Position numbers and translations under genes: made by a program. A stretch of 64,000 nucleotides of DNA from Haloarcula laminariae (GTDB taxonomy: Archaea; Halobacteriota; Halobacteria; Halobacteriales; Haloarculaceae): the NCBI RefSeq assembly GCF_025457605.1, contig NZ_JAMZFY010000002.1, forward strand, positions 124,001 to 188,000, read 5' to 3'. Of this stretch, positions 9,034-18,231 are shown in pieces (positions within the stretch are counted from its first letter, which is position 1; each line of letters begins with the position of its first letter). The notes under the pieces were generated by a model that made no database searches, had not been told where the DNA came from, and was given only the letters and a program-made list of their open reading frames with translations.

Positions 9034-9396
9034 TCAGACTGCCTCGGGACCGGTCTTCCCTGTTCGGACCTGGTAGGCGTCGTCGACCGGGAGGACGAAT
9101 ATCTTCCCGTCGCCTTTCTCGCCCGTGTGAGCGCCGTCGGCGATGGCTTCGACCACGTCGTCGGCGGGGATGTCCGCGACGACCGTCTCGATTTTGACCT
9201 TCTGGTGGAGGTCGACGACGTACTCCTCGCCGCGCCACTGCCCCTTCTTGGCGGGCTGGGAGCCCCGCCCGGAGACGTTGGTCACTGTCAGCGAGGGCGC
9301 GCCGACCTCCGCCAGCGCCTGCTTCACGTCGCCGAGTTTGTCCGGCCGAATCATTGCCATTACCATCTTGATTTCGGATTCGTCAGTTTCAGTCAT
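9034..9396 (-). CDS. glnK: PII nitrogen-regulatory protein GlnK
   Basis: GlnK is a trimeric signal protein that binds ATP, ADP and 2-oxoglutarate and plugs the Amt channel when nitrogen is plentiful. The 120-aa protein has the T-loop with Tyr59 in [12 protein letters not shown] (the position uridylylated in bacteria) and the B-loop [14 protein letters not shown] that binds nucleotide phosphate. Its start overlaps the 3' end of amt by 8 nt, so the two are probably translationally coupled. This amt-glnK pairing is the classic arrangement. Confidence 0.97.
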   Translation of the reverse strand: MTETDESEIKMVMAMIRPDKLGDVKQALAEVGAPSLTVTNVSGRGSQPAKKGQWRGEEYVVDLHQKVKIETVVADIPADDVVEAIADGAHTGEKGDGKIFVLPVDDAYQVRTGKTGPEAV

Positions 9397-10723
9397 CGTT
9401 GGAACCTCCGTCAGTTCGCACGTCTTCAGTCATCATACCACCGTCGGCGACGACGCTGTCACCGGAGCCGAATTCGGGGTACGTCTCGACGCCGTGTTCG
9501 CTGACGTCGAGCCCTTCCTGTTCGTGTTCGGGCGTGACTCGGGCCTGGCCGATGGCCTTGAGCACTGCCCAGACCGCAGCGGTCGCGACAATCGTCCAGG
9601 CGGCGATAGCGGCGACGCCGATGAGCTGGGCGATGAAGGCGTTCGCGACGGAATCGACGGCGCTTGGCACGGCGACGAAGGGGAACATGAGCGTCCCGAG
9701 CACGCCGGCGCTCCCGTGGACCGGGAAGACGGCACAGACGTCGTCGATCTTGAGGCGCTTCTCGACGAAGCTGAAGACGATGGGGAGCTGCGCGCCGGCC
9801 AGCCCGCCGACGAGGAACGCGCCCCACCAGGTGGTGGTGTCCGGAATCGCGGTGATGCCGACCAGCCCGGCCAGCAGCCCGTTTGCGACGTAGAGGGTGT
9901 CGACCTTGCCGGTTCGGGCCCAGGCGACGGCGGCGGCGCCGATGGCACCGCAGGCCATCGCGATGGTCGTCGTCATGGCGACGCGACCGACAGTGGCGAA
10001 GGCCCCGAGCGTAAGTTCACCCGCGTCGTTCAGCGCGAACACCGTCGCGGCGGTCCCGACGTTGAAGCCGTACCAGCCGAACGCGAGGATGAGCGTCCCC
10101 AGCACGGCGAAGGTCAGCGAGTGACCGGGGATGACGTTCGCGCTCCCGTCATCGTTGTACCGGCCCATGCGCGGCCCGAGGACGTAGGCGGCGGTGAGGC
10201 CGGCGATGCCGCCCATGCCGTGGACGATCATCCCGCCGGCGAAGTCGTGGAACGCCTCGCCGCCGTAGCTGATGTACGCGCCGGACCACGTGATACCCGT
10301 CACGAACGGGTAGATGACCGCGGCCAGCAGGAACGTGTAGGTCACGTACGCGCGGAGCTTCGCGCGGCCGGCGACGGCCCCGGAGACGATGGTCGCCGCC
10401 GTCATCGCGAAGACGGCGCCGAACAGCCAGCTGACCCAGCTGTTGGGGTCGGAGGTCTGGAAGGCCGGGACGAAGCCGCCCCCGCCGACCAGCGACGAGA
10501 AGCCGGCGCCGATGAGGAAGAACACCGTCACCCCGACCGACCAGGTGAGCAGGTTCTTCGTGAGCTGGTTCGCGACGTTCTTCGAGCGCACCTGCCCCGC
10601 CTCGAGCATGGCGAAGCCGGCGTGCATGAAGAAGATCAGGAACGTTACGACTAGGACCCACAGGAGGTTCACTCCCGTGACGAGCGTTTCGAGTTCCGCC
10701 GTTTGCAGTGGTTCGAGTACCAT
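9389..10723 (-). CDS. amt: Ammonium transporter Amt
   Basis: A 444-aa protein of the Amt/MEP/Rh family with about eleven membrane segments. Conserved elements include the first helix with [37 protein letters not shown] (the pore His region), and [16 protein letters not shown] with the second pore His. It conducts ammonium into the cell. A TATA-like cgataaagttgg (- strand, about 10751-10762) lies about 30 bp before the ATG, which suggests a leaderless amt-glnK(-lrp) transcript. The hydrophilic tail after the last helix is acidic, as is usual for haloarchaea. Confidence 0.97.
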   Translation of the reverse strand: MVLEPLQTAELETLVTGVNLLWVLVVTFLIFFMHAGFAMLEAGQVRSKNVANQLTKNLLTWSVGVTVFFLIGAGFSSLVGGGGFVPAFQTSDPNSWVSWLFGAVFAMTAATIVSGAVAGRAKLRAYVTYTFLLAAVIYPFVTGITWSGAYISYGGEAFHDFAGGMIVHGMGGIAGLTAAYVLGPRMGRYNDDGSANVIPGHSLTFAVLGTLILAFGWYGFNVGTAATVFALNDAGELTLGAFATVGRVAMTTTIAMACGAIGAAAVAWARTGKVDTLYVANGLLAGLVGITAIPDTTTWWGAFLVGGLAGAQLPIVFSFVEKRLKIDDVCAVFPVHGSAGVLGTLMFPFVAVPSAVDSVANAFIAQLIGVAAIAAWTIVATAAVWAVLKAIGQARVTPEHEQEGLDVSEHGVETYPEFGSGDSVVADGGMMTEDVRTDGGSNDD

Positions 10724-11160
10724 GATTTCTGTGTTATTGCGTTTGAACGTCCAACTTTATCGGCGCAAGCACCAACTTCGTCAAGTCGTTCACGAGAAAA
10801 CCTCTGGCCAGAACACTACATAAAGATTTGCTTTACGAAATAGCAGTTTGAGCTGTTTAGGTAGACAAACGTCCGGACTATCACATGATATAATGCATTT
10901 AAGGTTGTTCTCCGTCAAGAAACTCGGTATCTGTCTACTTGGAATTTGGACGTTCGTAAACCGCGATTTCTCCGGTTCGAGGCCATAGCGGGGTGTTTCG
11001 CTTGCGCGCACCGGGGGACGGATGTTGCCAGCACCACCAGCGTTATGCCAGTAGAAAAGTCTGTTTCTTTTGAGGAAATGCCCGGATTGGACCCACATCG
11101 CTCGGAAATTCCGCCGTACAGTGACGATATAGGGCACATCTACCGGGTAGGATTGGAAAA
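10724..11160. promoter_or_regulatory. Amt / Htr-like divergent intergenic region
   Basis: This 437-bp gap has no supported gene. It is AT-richer than its surroundings. It holds the amt TATA-like box (- strand, about 10751-10762) and a TATA-like gatatagggc (+ strand, about 11124-11133) about 30 bp before the Htr-like start. Short frames within it lack haloarchaeal codon bias. The remaining ~300 bp may contain nitrogen-responsive operators, but I could not identify a specific one. Confidence 0.5.
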
Positions 11161-12753
11161 ATGGATGGAACTGTTGCCGACGATACGGTAGAGTCGAACG
11201 ACGAGCGAACTGTCGCGAACGCACAGGGCGCACTCGACGTGGTACAGACCGCCTCGGTGACCGTCGACGAGGAGCTTGCGGCTATCGACCAGCGGGCGAG
11301 CGAGCAGGCGAGCGACGCGGCGTGGGTCGTCGAGGAGATATCCACGCTCTCGGCGACCATCGAGGAGATAGCGGCGACCAGCCGGGAGGTCAGCGAGCAG
11401 AGCGAGCAGGCGGCCACGGAGGCCGCCGAGGGCCGGGAAGCGGCGGCAGCGGCGATAGATACCATGTCGGACGTGCAGGCGGTAAGCAGTGCCGTCGCCC
11501 AGGAGGTCGAGTCGCTCCGGGAGCGTATCGACCGCATCGCCGACGCGCTGGCCGGTATCGACCGCATCGCCGACCAGACGAACATGCTGGCGCTGAACGC
11601 CTCGATCGAGGCCGCCCGGAGCGACGGCGACGCCGACGGCTTCGCCGTCGTCGCCGACGAGATCAAACAGCTCGCAAGCGAGTCCCAGCAGCAGGCCGAG
11701 GAGATAGAGGAGGCGCTGTCGGCCGTCCGGACGGCGACCGACGAGACGGTCTCGGAGCTGGAGACCGCCGCCGAGGAGATAGAGAGCGGCGCCGACCAGG
11801 TCGCGGACGCGATGGCGAGCCTCGACGCGGTCGCCGACACCGTCGAGGAGACCGCGGACGGCATCACCAGCGTCTCCGACGCGACCGACGAGCAGGCCGC
11901 CACCAGCGAGGCCATCGCGGAGCGCTGTGAGACGCTGTCCGAGCGCGCGACCGCCATCGACGACGACCTCGCCTCGATACGTGGGGCCCGCTCCGAGCAG
12001 ACGGCGATGCTCGGGGAAATCGACGGGCTGCTCGACGATATCGACGCCGACCGCCGCGCCGGGCTGGCCGAGCGCCCGCGGCTGGCGACCGGTATCCCCG
12101 GGCTCGACGACTGCTGTGGCGGCGGGCTTGTCGTCGGGGGGCAGGCGGTGCTGCGGTACGGCCCCGAGGCGGACGTCGACGGGGCGCTCGCACAGCTCTG
12201 TGCGACGGCCGTCGCCGCCGGCACCGGCGTGTCGCTGATGCCGACGCCGACCCTCGACAGGGAGACGCTGGCGAGCGCGTTCGGGGGGACCGACCGCTCG
12301 CTGGCCGACGCGCTGTCCGACGACCGCCTGTTCGTCCTCGACGCCTTCGGGACGTGGCGCGACGAGTACAACGTCTTCGACATCGAGCGCCGGTCGCTGG
12401 CGTCGGTCAACGAGACGACCGTCGAGCGGCGGACCGCCCCGCTGCTGGTCGTCGGCAACATCGAGGGGGAGGTCGCCACCGTCGGCGAACAGGCCGCACG
12501 GGAGGCGCGCTACGAGAACGACGACGGCGTCTTCGCGGCCGAGGACACCGTGCTCAACGTCGTCGCCGACGACGCCGTCCCGGAGACGCTGTCGGCCTTT
12601 TACGTCGGGTCGGCCGACCAGACGCTCACGCTCGCCCGGGCGGACGGGCAGCTGTCGGTCGAACTCGACGCGGGGTCGGTCGGAGCGGACGGCACCAGAC
12701 GGCCGGCCTCGACCGTCCCCGAGCCGCCGTTCCTCCGCGTCGAGGCGCAGTGA
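11161..12753 (+). CDS. Soluble Htr-like (MCP) protein with RecA/KaiC-like C-terminal domain
   Basis: This 530-aa protein has no membrane segment, HAMP or sensor domain. Residues about 20-290 form a long coiled coil with the MCP signalling hairpin, including IADQTNMLALNASIEAARSD and GFAVVADEIKQLA, the site that contacts CheA and CheW. From about residue 305 a second domain starts with LATGIPGLDDCCGGGLVVGG, which resembles the start of KaiC/RadA-type ATPase domains, but the following loop (QAVLRYGPEADVDGA) lacks a canonical GKT/S Walker A. It probably relays or scaffolds a cytoplasmic signal. Its stop overlaps the start of the downstream kinase (TGATG), implying coupled expression. Confidence 0.8.
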   Translation: MDGTVADDTVESNDERTVANAQGALDVVQTASVTVDEELAAIDQRASEQASDAAWVVEEISTLSATIEEIAATSREVSEQSEQAATEAAEGREAAAAAIDTMSDVQAVSSAVAQEVESLRERIDRIADALAGIDRIADQTNMLALNASIEAARSDGDADGFAVVADEIKQLASESQQQAEEIEEALSAVRTATDETVSELETAAEEIESGADQVADAMASLDAVADTVEETADGITSVSDATDEQAATSEAIAERCETLSERATAIDDDLASIRGARSEQTAMLGEIDGLLDDIDADRRAGLAERPRLATGIPGLDDCCGGGLVVGGQAVLRYGPEADVDGALAQLCATAVAAGTGVSLMPTPTLDRETLASAFGGTDRSLADALSDDRLFVLDAFGTWRDEYNVFDIERRSLASVNETTVERRTAPLLVVGNIEGEVATVGEQAAREARYENDDGVFAAEDTVLNVVADDAVPETLSAFYVGSADQTLTLARADGQLSVELDAGSVGADGTRRPASTVPEPPFLRVEAQ

Positions 12754-14075
12754 TGTTCGGCGTCGACGGGGCGGGCACCATCGGCTTCGCGACCGAGTCG
12801 TTCGCGTCGCGGCTGGACACGACGCCGGCCCGCCTCGCGGGGACGCGGTTCGGGGCCGTCGTGGCGCCGGACAGCGACGACCCGCTCGCCGACGTCGAGA
12901 CGCTGCGCGGGCGGCCGGCCGGCGAGACGCGGCGCTGTCGGGCGTTCGTCCGCCGGGGCGAAGAGCCGGTCGCGGCGACCTTCGAGTTCGCCGCCACCGA
13001 GGGACGGCAGGTCGTCGGCACCGTCCGGGAACGGACCGAGCAGTACCGACACCTCTTCGAGCAGAGCCACGACGCCATCGTGCTGTTCGAGATAGTCGAC
13101 CGGTGTCCGGTCGTCCGCGCCGTCAACGCCGCCTTCGTCACGACGTTCGGGTACGGCCGCAGCGACATCGTCGGGGAGTCGCTCAACGAGTTCATCGTCC
13201 CGGACGAGCGCTGGAACGAGGCGACCGACTACGACCGGCGGACCGCCGCCGGCAAGACGAACCACGCCGTCGTCAGCCGGAAGACCGTCGACGGCCGCCG
13301 GGAGTTCGTCTACCGCGGACTCACCTACACGACGGCCGACGACCGCCGGTACGGCTTCGCCATCTACAGCGACGTGACCGACGACCGCCGTCGCCGCCGT
13401 CGGCTACAGGTGCTGCACCGGGTGTTGCGCCACAACATCAGAAACGACCTCTCGGTGGTCATCGGGACGGCCGACTACATCGAGCGGGCGAGCGGCGAGG
13501 CGAACCACCGCGAGGCCGCCGCGCGCATACTCACCGCCGCCGAGCGAATCGCCTCCATCAGCGAGCAGGCCCGCGCCGTCGAAGTCGCGCTGTCGAATCG
13601 GTCCGACAGGGCGATAGACGCCGCGGAAGTGGTCCGGTCGGTCGTCGAGACCTACGACGGCATCCGGACGACCGCGCCGACGGCCGCGCCGGTCACCGGC
13701 GGGGTGGCGGTGTACAGCGCCGTCGAGAACCTCGTCGAGAACGCCGTGGCCCACACCCCCGAGGGGACGGCCGTGCGGGTGACCGTCGCCGACGAGGGCG
13801 ACGAGTGGCGCATCCGAATCGCCGACGAGGGACCGGGAATCCCGGCCATCGAGCGGGGCGCGGTCTTCGACGACGAGGACATCACGACGCTCAGCCACGG
13901 CACCGGGCTGGGGCTCTGGCTGGCCCGCTGGGTCGCCGAGTCGGCCGGCGGTGCGCTCCGGTACGACCGCGACGACGGCTGGACGGTCGTGACGCTGGTG
14001 CTCCCGCGGGCCGACGATAGCGACGACGTGCTCAGCCCGCACAGCGTCGAGTTCGACCCGAACGCGACGTACTGA
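12753..14075 (+). CDS. PAS-domain sensor histidine kinase
   Basis: A 440-aa cytoplasmic kinase. Residues about 1-95 are a weak PAS-like region and 97-210 a clear PAS domain (HLFEQSHDAIVLFE, FGYGRSDIVGESLNEF). The phosphoacceptor is His227 in VLRHNIRNDL, the usual haloarchaeal form. The ATPase domain has an N-box (ENLVENAVAHTP), a G1 box (DEGPGIP) and a G2 box (GTGLGLWLARWVAESAGG). No receiver domain is present. The ATG overlaps the Htr-like stop, so both proteins are likely to work together. The partner response regulator is not in this window. Confidence 0.9.
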   Translation: MFGVDGAGTIGFATESFASRLDTTPARLAGTRFGAVVAPDSDDPLADVETLRGRPAGETRRCRAFVRRGEEPVAATFEFAATEGRQVVGTVRERTEQYRHLFEQSHDAIVLFEIVDRCPVVRAVNAAFVTTFGYGRSDIVGESLNEFIVPDERWNEATDYDRRTAAGKTNHAVVSRKTVDGRREFVYRGLTYTTADDRRYGFAIYSDVTDDRRRRRRLQVLHRVLRHNIRNDLSVVIGTADYIERASGEANHREAAARILTAAERIASISEQARAVEVALSNRSDRAIDAAEVVRSVVETYDGIRTTAPTAAPVTGGVAVYSAVENLVENAVAHTPEGTAVRVTVADEGDEWRIRIADEGPGIPAIERGAVFDDEDITTLSHGTGLGLWLARWVAESAGGALRYDRDDGWTVVTLVLPRADDSDDVLSPHSVEFDPNATY

Positions 14076-15056
14076 TTACAGCCGGTCGGCGATGTCCTCG
14101 GCGAAGTAGGTGAGGATGAGGTCGGCCCCGGCCCGCTTGATGGAGAGCAGTGACTCGTAGGCCACCTCGTCGAGTTGCAGCCACCCCTTCTCGGCGGCGG
14201 CGTGTAGCATGGCGTACTCCCCGGAGACGTTGTAGGCGGCCACGGGGTGGTCGTAGTCCTCGCGGACCTGGGCGACCACGTCGAGGTACGGCAGGGCGGG
14301 CTTGACCATCAGCACGTCCGCGCCCTGGGAAACGTCGAGTTCAACCTCGCGGCGGGCCTCCCGCGCGTTGGCGGGGTCCATCTGGTAGTGGCGCCGGTCG
14401 CCGAAGGCGGGCGCGCCGTCGGCGGCGTCCCGGAAGGGGCCGTAGAAGGCCGACTCGAACTTCGCGGCGTAGCTCATGATAGGCACCTCGCTGTGGCCGT
14501 CGGCGTCGAGCGCCTCGCGGATGGCGCCGACCATCCCGTCTAGCATCCCGGAGGGAGCGACCATGTCCGCCCCCGCGCGTGCGTGACTCACCGCGATGTC
14601 CCCGAGCAGGTCGAGGGTCTCGTCGTTGCGAACGGTCAGGTCGGGGTCGTCCTGTGCGTCTTCCTCCAGCAGTCCGCAGTGGCCGTGGCTGGTGTACTCA
14701 CAGAGGCAGACGTCCGTGATGACGTAGGCGTCGGTCGAGTCGGTGATTCGACGGACCGCATCCTGGACGACGCCGTCCTCGGCCCAGGCCCGCGAGCCCC
14801 GCTCGTCTTTCGACTCGGGGATGCCGAAGACCATGACGGCCTCGACGCCCGTCTCTATGACCTCCTCGACGCGGGCGACGCTCTCCTCGACCGGCACCCG
14901 TTCGTGGCCCGGCATCGTCTCGATGGGGACCCGCTCGTCGGCCGTCGCGTCCACGAACACCGGGGCTATCAGGTCCGACGCCGATACCTCCGTCTCCCGC
15001 ACCAGGGGCCGCACGCCGTCGGTCCGGAGCCGGCGTGGGCGACGCGTCATATCCAT
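14076..15056 (-). CDS. hemB: Porphobilinogen synthase (delta-aminolevulinate dehydratase)
   Basis: HemB condenses two 5-aminolevulinate molecules to porphobilinogen in tetrapyrrole (heme, siroheme, cobalamin) synthesis. The 326-aa sequence carries the zinc site DVCLCEYTSHGHC and both Schiff-base lysine motifs, in SYAAKFESAFYGPFRDA and VLMVKPALPYLD. The start is at MDMTRRPRRLR; the ATG two codons later is equally possible, and a longer frame upstream is not conserved. Its stop directly abuts the kinase gene on the other strand (convergent). Siroheme made through this route is the cofactor of the nitrite reductase at 4748. Confidence 0.96.
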   Translation of the reverse strand: MDMTRRPRRLRTDGVRPLVRETEVSASDLIAPVFVDATADERVPIETMPGHERVPVEESVARVEEVIETGVEAVMVFGIPESKDERGSRAWAEDGVVQDAVRRITDSTDAYVITDVCLCEYTSHGHCGLLEEDAQDDPDLTVRNDETLDLLGDIAVSHARAGADMVAPSGMLDGMVGAIREALDADGHSEVPIMSYAAKFESAFYGPFRDAADGAPAFGDRRHYQMDPANAREARREVELDVSQGADVLMVKPALPYLDVVAQVREDYDHPVAAYNVSGEYAMLHAAAEKGWLQLDEVAYESLLSIKRAGADLILTYFAEDIADRL

Positions 15057-15129
15057 GTGCGGGTGTGTGGCCCTGAGAGGCATGAACCCACCGCTCGCCG
15101 GAACGCAACTGATATGTCGCCGACGGGAT

Positions 15130-15777
15130 ATGTTCCGGTCGATGGTACCCGACAGCCCGGCGGCCACCGCCCGGGGCCCGGTCAGAGCGGCCGTCGAGGA
15201 CTACGGCCTGCTGGTCGTCGCCGGCCTCTTCGCCGCTCTGGGCGTCGCCGGTATCGCGCTGTACGTCGCCGACCCGGGCGCCGCCGAGTCGCTGTTGGAA
15301 CGGTACGGGCTGGTGGCGCTGCTGTTTGCCTTCGTCCTCGAAGGCGCGATGTTGCTGTATTTCGCGCCCAGCGAGGCGCTCGTCCCGGCGGCGGTCACGG
15401 TCCTCGCCCAGCGGGGCGAGGGGTACCACCTCCCGACGGTCCTCGCCATTCTGCTGGTGGCCGTCGTCGGCGCTACCGTCGGCCAGACCACGCTGTTCCT
15501 GCTGGCGAAGCGGGGCGGTCGGGAGTGGCTGCTGGAGCGCCCGTGGTTCCGGGTCGACGAAGCGCGACTCGACCGCTTCGGCGAGGCCTTCGACACCTAC
15601 GGTGTGCTCGCTGTCCCCGCGAGCAACACGCTGCTTTTCACCCGCGGCATGTTGACCGTGCCCGCGGGGATTGCGGGCATGACGACCCGCCGCTTCGTCG
15701 CCCTCTCGGCGCTGGGAACCCTCTCGTTCGAGCTGTTGCTCGCGGGGGCCGCGATGGGCGTTCTCGAACTGCTCTAG
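15130..15777 (+). CDS. DedA-type (VTT domain) membrane protein
   Basis: This 215-aa protein has about five hydrophobic segments. The central region, with FAPSEALVPAAVTVLAQRG and then a long helix before FDTYGVLAVPASNTLLFTRG, resembles the SNARE-associated/DedA (VTT) family, whose members move lipids or support envelope homeostasis. The start is MFRSMVPD; a second ATG four codons later could be used. It begins 73 bp from hemB on the opposite strand, so the two are divergent. The exact substrate is unknown. Confidence 0.72.
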   Translation: MFRSMVPDSPAATARGPVRAAVEDYGLLVVAGLFAALGVAGIALYVADPGAAESLLERYGLVALLFAFVLEGAMLLYFAPSEALVPAAVTVLAQRGEGYHLPTVLAILLVAVVGATVGQTTLFLLAKRGGREWLLERPWFRVDEARLDRFGEAFDTYGVLAVPASNTLLFTRGMLTVPAGIAGMTTRRFVALSALGTLSFELLLAGAAMGVLELL

Positions 15778-15794
15778 GCGCGGTGCGTACCGGC

Positions 15795-16724
15795 TCAGGC
15801 GCCGCCGTAGTACTCGCCGGCGTCGCGGGTGCCGGTGATGATGCCCTTCCGGCCCTCCTTGGCGTAGTCGACGCCCTCGACCGCCGCAAACCGGGCGCCC
15901 ACCCCCTCGGAGCTGTTGTCGTTGGCTTCCACGTACGCCTCCAGCGCCGCCGTGTCGACGTCCCGCGGGCGGTCGTAGAGGTAGACCCACTTCTCCTCGA
16001 CGGTCGCCCCGTCGACGACGCTGCGGGCGCCCTCGGCGACCAGGTTCTCGAACCGGCCGCTCCGGGCGGCGGCCGACTCGGGTTCGTCCATGGTTCTGCC
16101 GCCGACCAGCGTGGCCGCCCCCAGTTCCGCGACGAGCGTCGCCATGTCCTCGTTCGCCTCGGCGTAGCGGTCCACGTCGCCGGTCGCCGCGTCGACCACC
16201 GCCTCGATGCGGCTCGTGGGGTCGACCGACTCCGTGCCGTACCGGTCCACCGCCGAGACGAGCAGCGTCCCGTCGGTGACGGCGACCACCCTCCCCGCGT
16301 CGGCGTTGCGGTACCGGGCGTACCCCTTGTACTCGCCCGCGCGGTCGTACCCCGCCCCCTGCAGGTCCGAGACGGCGGCGTCGCGGTCGAACTCGGCGGT
16401 GACGACGTCGACCGGTCCGGCGGTGACGACGGCCGTGGCCTCGTCCCAGCGCATATCGACGGGCTCCCACGTCCGCTCGAAGACGGTCGGTTCGCCGCCG
16501 AGGTTCTCCAGCTGGGCCGCGAGGGCCCCCAGGTCGTAGTAATCAAAGGAGTAGTGGGCCACCTCGTCGACGGCCGACGGCGCCGGGAGCCACTTCGTGA
16601 ACACGTCCGTGTCGCCGCCGTCGGACCCGAGCAGCGCCGAACAGCCGGCGCTGGCCGCCGCGGCGCCGGCCGCGGCCACACTCCGCCGGAGCATCGCCCG
16701 CCTCGTCAGCGTACCGCGGGACAT
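15795..16724 (-). CDS. Tat-exported lipoprotein of unknown function
   Basis: A 309-aa protein beginning MSRGTLTRRAMLRRSV, with an Arg-rich n-region, an Ala-rich h-region and a lipobox ending AASAGC. It is therefore probably exported by the Tat pathway and lipid-anchored on the outer face. The mature part is acidic and has no domain I can name; it contains repeated VVTAGPVDVVTAEFDRD-type alpha/beta segments. The start is chosen at the signal peptide; an open frame continues 49 codons upstream but encodes a basic, non-haloarchaeal-like sequence. Convergent with the DedA-type gene. Confidence 0.72.
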   Translation of the reverse strand: MSRGTLTRRAMLRRSVAAAGAAAASAGCSALLGSDGGDTDVFTKWLPAPSAVDEVAHYSFDYYDLGALAAQLENLGGEPTVFERTWEPVDMRWDEATAVVTAGPVDVVTAEFDRDAAVSDLQGAGYDRAGEYKGYARYRNADAGRVVAVTDGTLLVSAVDRYGTESVDPTSRIEAVVDAATGDVDRYAEANEDMATLVAELGAATLVGGRTMDEPESAAARSGRFENLVAEGARSVVDGATVEEKWVYLYDRPRDVDTAALEAYVEANDNSSEGVGARFAAVEGVDYAKEGRKGIITGTRDAGEYYGGA

Positions 16725-16908
16725 AGCCTGGAGGATAGCTGCGAGCCAGTTGACGCTTGTGATACGGCGAGGACCGTCCCCGGTGGTCCGCTCCCGCCGT
16801 TCGGCCCGCGCCGCCGCCCCGACAGCGTCGGACCGGAGGGAGCCGACGGGACGGGCCCGCCGAGCTACCAAACAGGTATATATGCCGGCGTGGCAAGTTC
16901 AAGGTCGA

Positions 16909-17529
16909 ATGGACGAGAAAACCGAGCACCTCCGAGATATCTTCATGGACGTCTCCGACGAGGGGTCGGTGACGGAGTCACAGACGGCCGGACGGGGGTC
17001 GCTGACCGACGCCGACGAGGCGACGGTCAGGGCGCGGCTGGGCGAGACCGTCGCGCGGATGCGCGAGCGCTACGAGTTCCGGACCGACCTCGACGACGAA
17101 GCGCTGGTCACGCTGGTCCGGGAGTTCTACGGCGGCAGCAGCGACGGGGCGATGGCCGACGAACTCGGCGTCGACGAGGCGGCCGTCGTTGAGGCCCGGC
17201 TGGACTTGCATCTCCTTCGGGAAGCCGACGACGACGTCACCTTCGACGCGGCCGCGTTCCGGAAACGCGTCGTCGAGGGAGACGCGACCGACGACGACCT
17301 GGCCGCGGCGTTCGACACCGACGCCGAGACTGCCGCCCGCTATCGCCGCGTGGTCGAGGCCCAGCAGGCCGCTCGGCAGGTGAGCCGGCGCTTTACCAGC
17401 GCGTTCGAGGACGCGCTGGCCGAGGCGGGCCTGGCCACGCAGCTGACCGCAGCCACCCGGGAGACGGGGCTGGACGAGGCCACCGAGGACATCGACTCGC
17501 TCGACTCCGACGCCGACGTGTCGATGTGA
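16909..17529 (+). CDS. Conserved acidic haloarchaeal protein (possible Cmi4)
   Basis: A soluble, mostly helical protein of 206 aa with a helix-turn-helix-like middle (FYGGSSDGAMADELGVDEAAVVEARLDLHLL) and no membrane segment. It looks like the haloarchaeal family annotated as conditioned-medium-induced protein 4, but that is from memory of its N-terminus (MDEKTEHLRDIF) and is not proof. A TATA box ggtatatatg lies about 30 bp before the ATG at 16909, which supports this start and a leaderless transcript. The Cas4-like gene follows 42 bp later on the same strand. Confidence 0.7.
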   Translation: MDEKTEHLRDIFMDVSDEGSVTESQTAGRGSLTDADEATVRARLGETVARMRERYEFRTDLDDEALVTLVREFYGGSSDGAMADELGVDEAAVVEARLDLHLLREADDDVTFDAAAFRKRVVEGDATDDDLAAAFDTDAETAARYRRVVEAQQAARQVSRRFTSAFEDALAEAGLATQLTAATRETGLDEATEDIDSLDSDADVSM

Positions 17530-17571
17530 GCGGGCGAACTTTTTTGACCCATCGTGGGACCAGCCCGGGCC

Positions 17572-18231
17572 ATGGCCGACCACACCTTCCGCGAGCTGGA
17601 GACAGCGGCCTACTGCCCGCGAAAACTCTACTACCGCCGCCGGGACGGGGCGCCCGACGTGCCGGCGGAGGTCGAACGAATCAGACGGCTGGCCCGCGAG
17701 TACGAGCGCCTGCTGACCGACGACGCGGCGCTACTCGCGGCGCCCGTCGAGCCCGACCCCGCCACCGTCCGCGAGCGGTTGCGGGCGGCGCGGGACCGCC
17801 TCGACGAGTGGGACGGGCTGGCCGACCCCGCCGAGACGGACGTCTACCTCGGGGGCAAGGACGCCCGCGGCGTCGCTCACAAGCTCGTCGAGACCGACAG
17901 CGGGACCGTCCCCTCGCTGGTCTTCACCGGCCGTCCGCCCGAACAGGGCATCTGGGAACCCCAGAGCGTGCGGCTGGTCGCCGCCGCGAAGGCGCTGTCC
18001 TGGGAGCGCGAGCGGGCGGTCGAGCGGGCCATCGCCGAGTACCCGGCCTACGGCGTCGTTCGAGCGGTGGAGGTGACGGCGAGGCGAAGCGGGCAGTACC
18101 GGCGGGCCCTGCGGGTCGCCGAGAGCATCGACGGCCCACCCAGCAGAGCCGACAGCGACGCCAAATGTGACCCCTGTGAGTTCCGCGAGAGCTGCGGCGT
18201 CACCACGCGGTCCCTGCGGTCGCTCCTCTAG
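17572..18231 (+). CDS. Standalone Cas4-like protein, active site apparently lost
   Basis: The 219-aa sequence has the Cas4-type four-cysteine Fe-S arrangement: Cys15 in AAYCPRKLYYRR, and Cys199, Cys202 and Cys208 in CDPCEFRESC. Between them, the region that should hold the PD-(D/E)XK nuclease residues (Asp, then Glu-x-Lys) reads GVAHKLVETDSG and PSLVFTGRPPEQGIWEP. By eye, the metal-binding Asp, Glu and Lys are missing. No cas1, cas2 or CRISPR array is nearby. It may be a structural Fe-S DNA-binding protein descended from a Cas4/RecB nuclease. The start is MADHTFRELE; it overlaps the 3' end of the sua5 gene by 4 bp. Confidence 0.75.
   Translation: MADHTFRELETAAYCPRKLYYRRRDGAPDVPAEVERIRRLAREYERLLTDDAALLAAPVEPDPATVRERLRAARDRLDEWDGLADPAETDVYLGGKDARGVAHKLVETDSGTVPSLVFTGRPPEQGIWEPQSVRLVAAAKALSWERERAVERAIAEYPAYGVVRAVEVTARRSGQYRRALRVAESIDGPPSRADSDAKCDPCEFRESCGVTTRSLRSLL

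Noticed and set aside
10750-10953. Distant inverted match gaacgtcca / tggacgttc in the amt upstream region
   Set aside because: The two 9-bp words are about 190 bp apart with no further similarity, too weak for a paired operator or hairpin.
17572-18231. A CRISPR-Cas locus suggested by the Cas4-like protein
   Set aside because: No direct-repeat array and no cas1, cas2 or effector gene was seen within the window.
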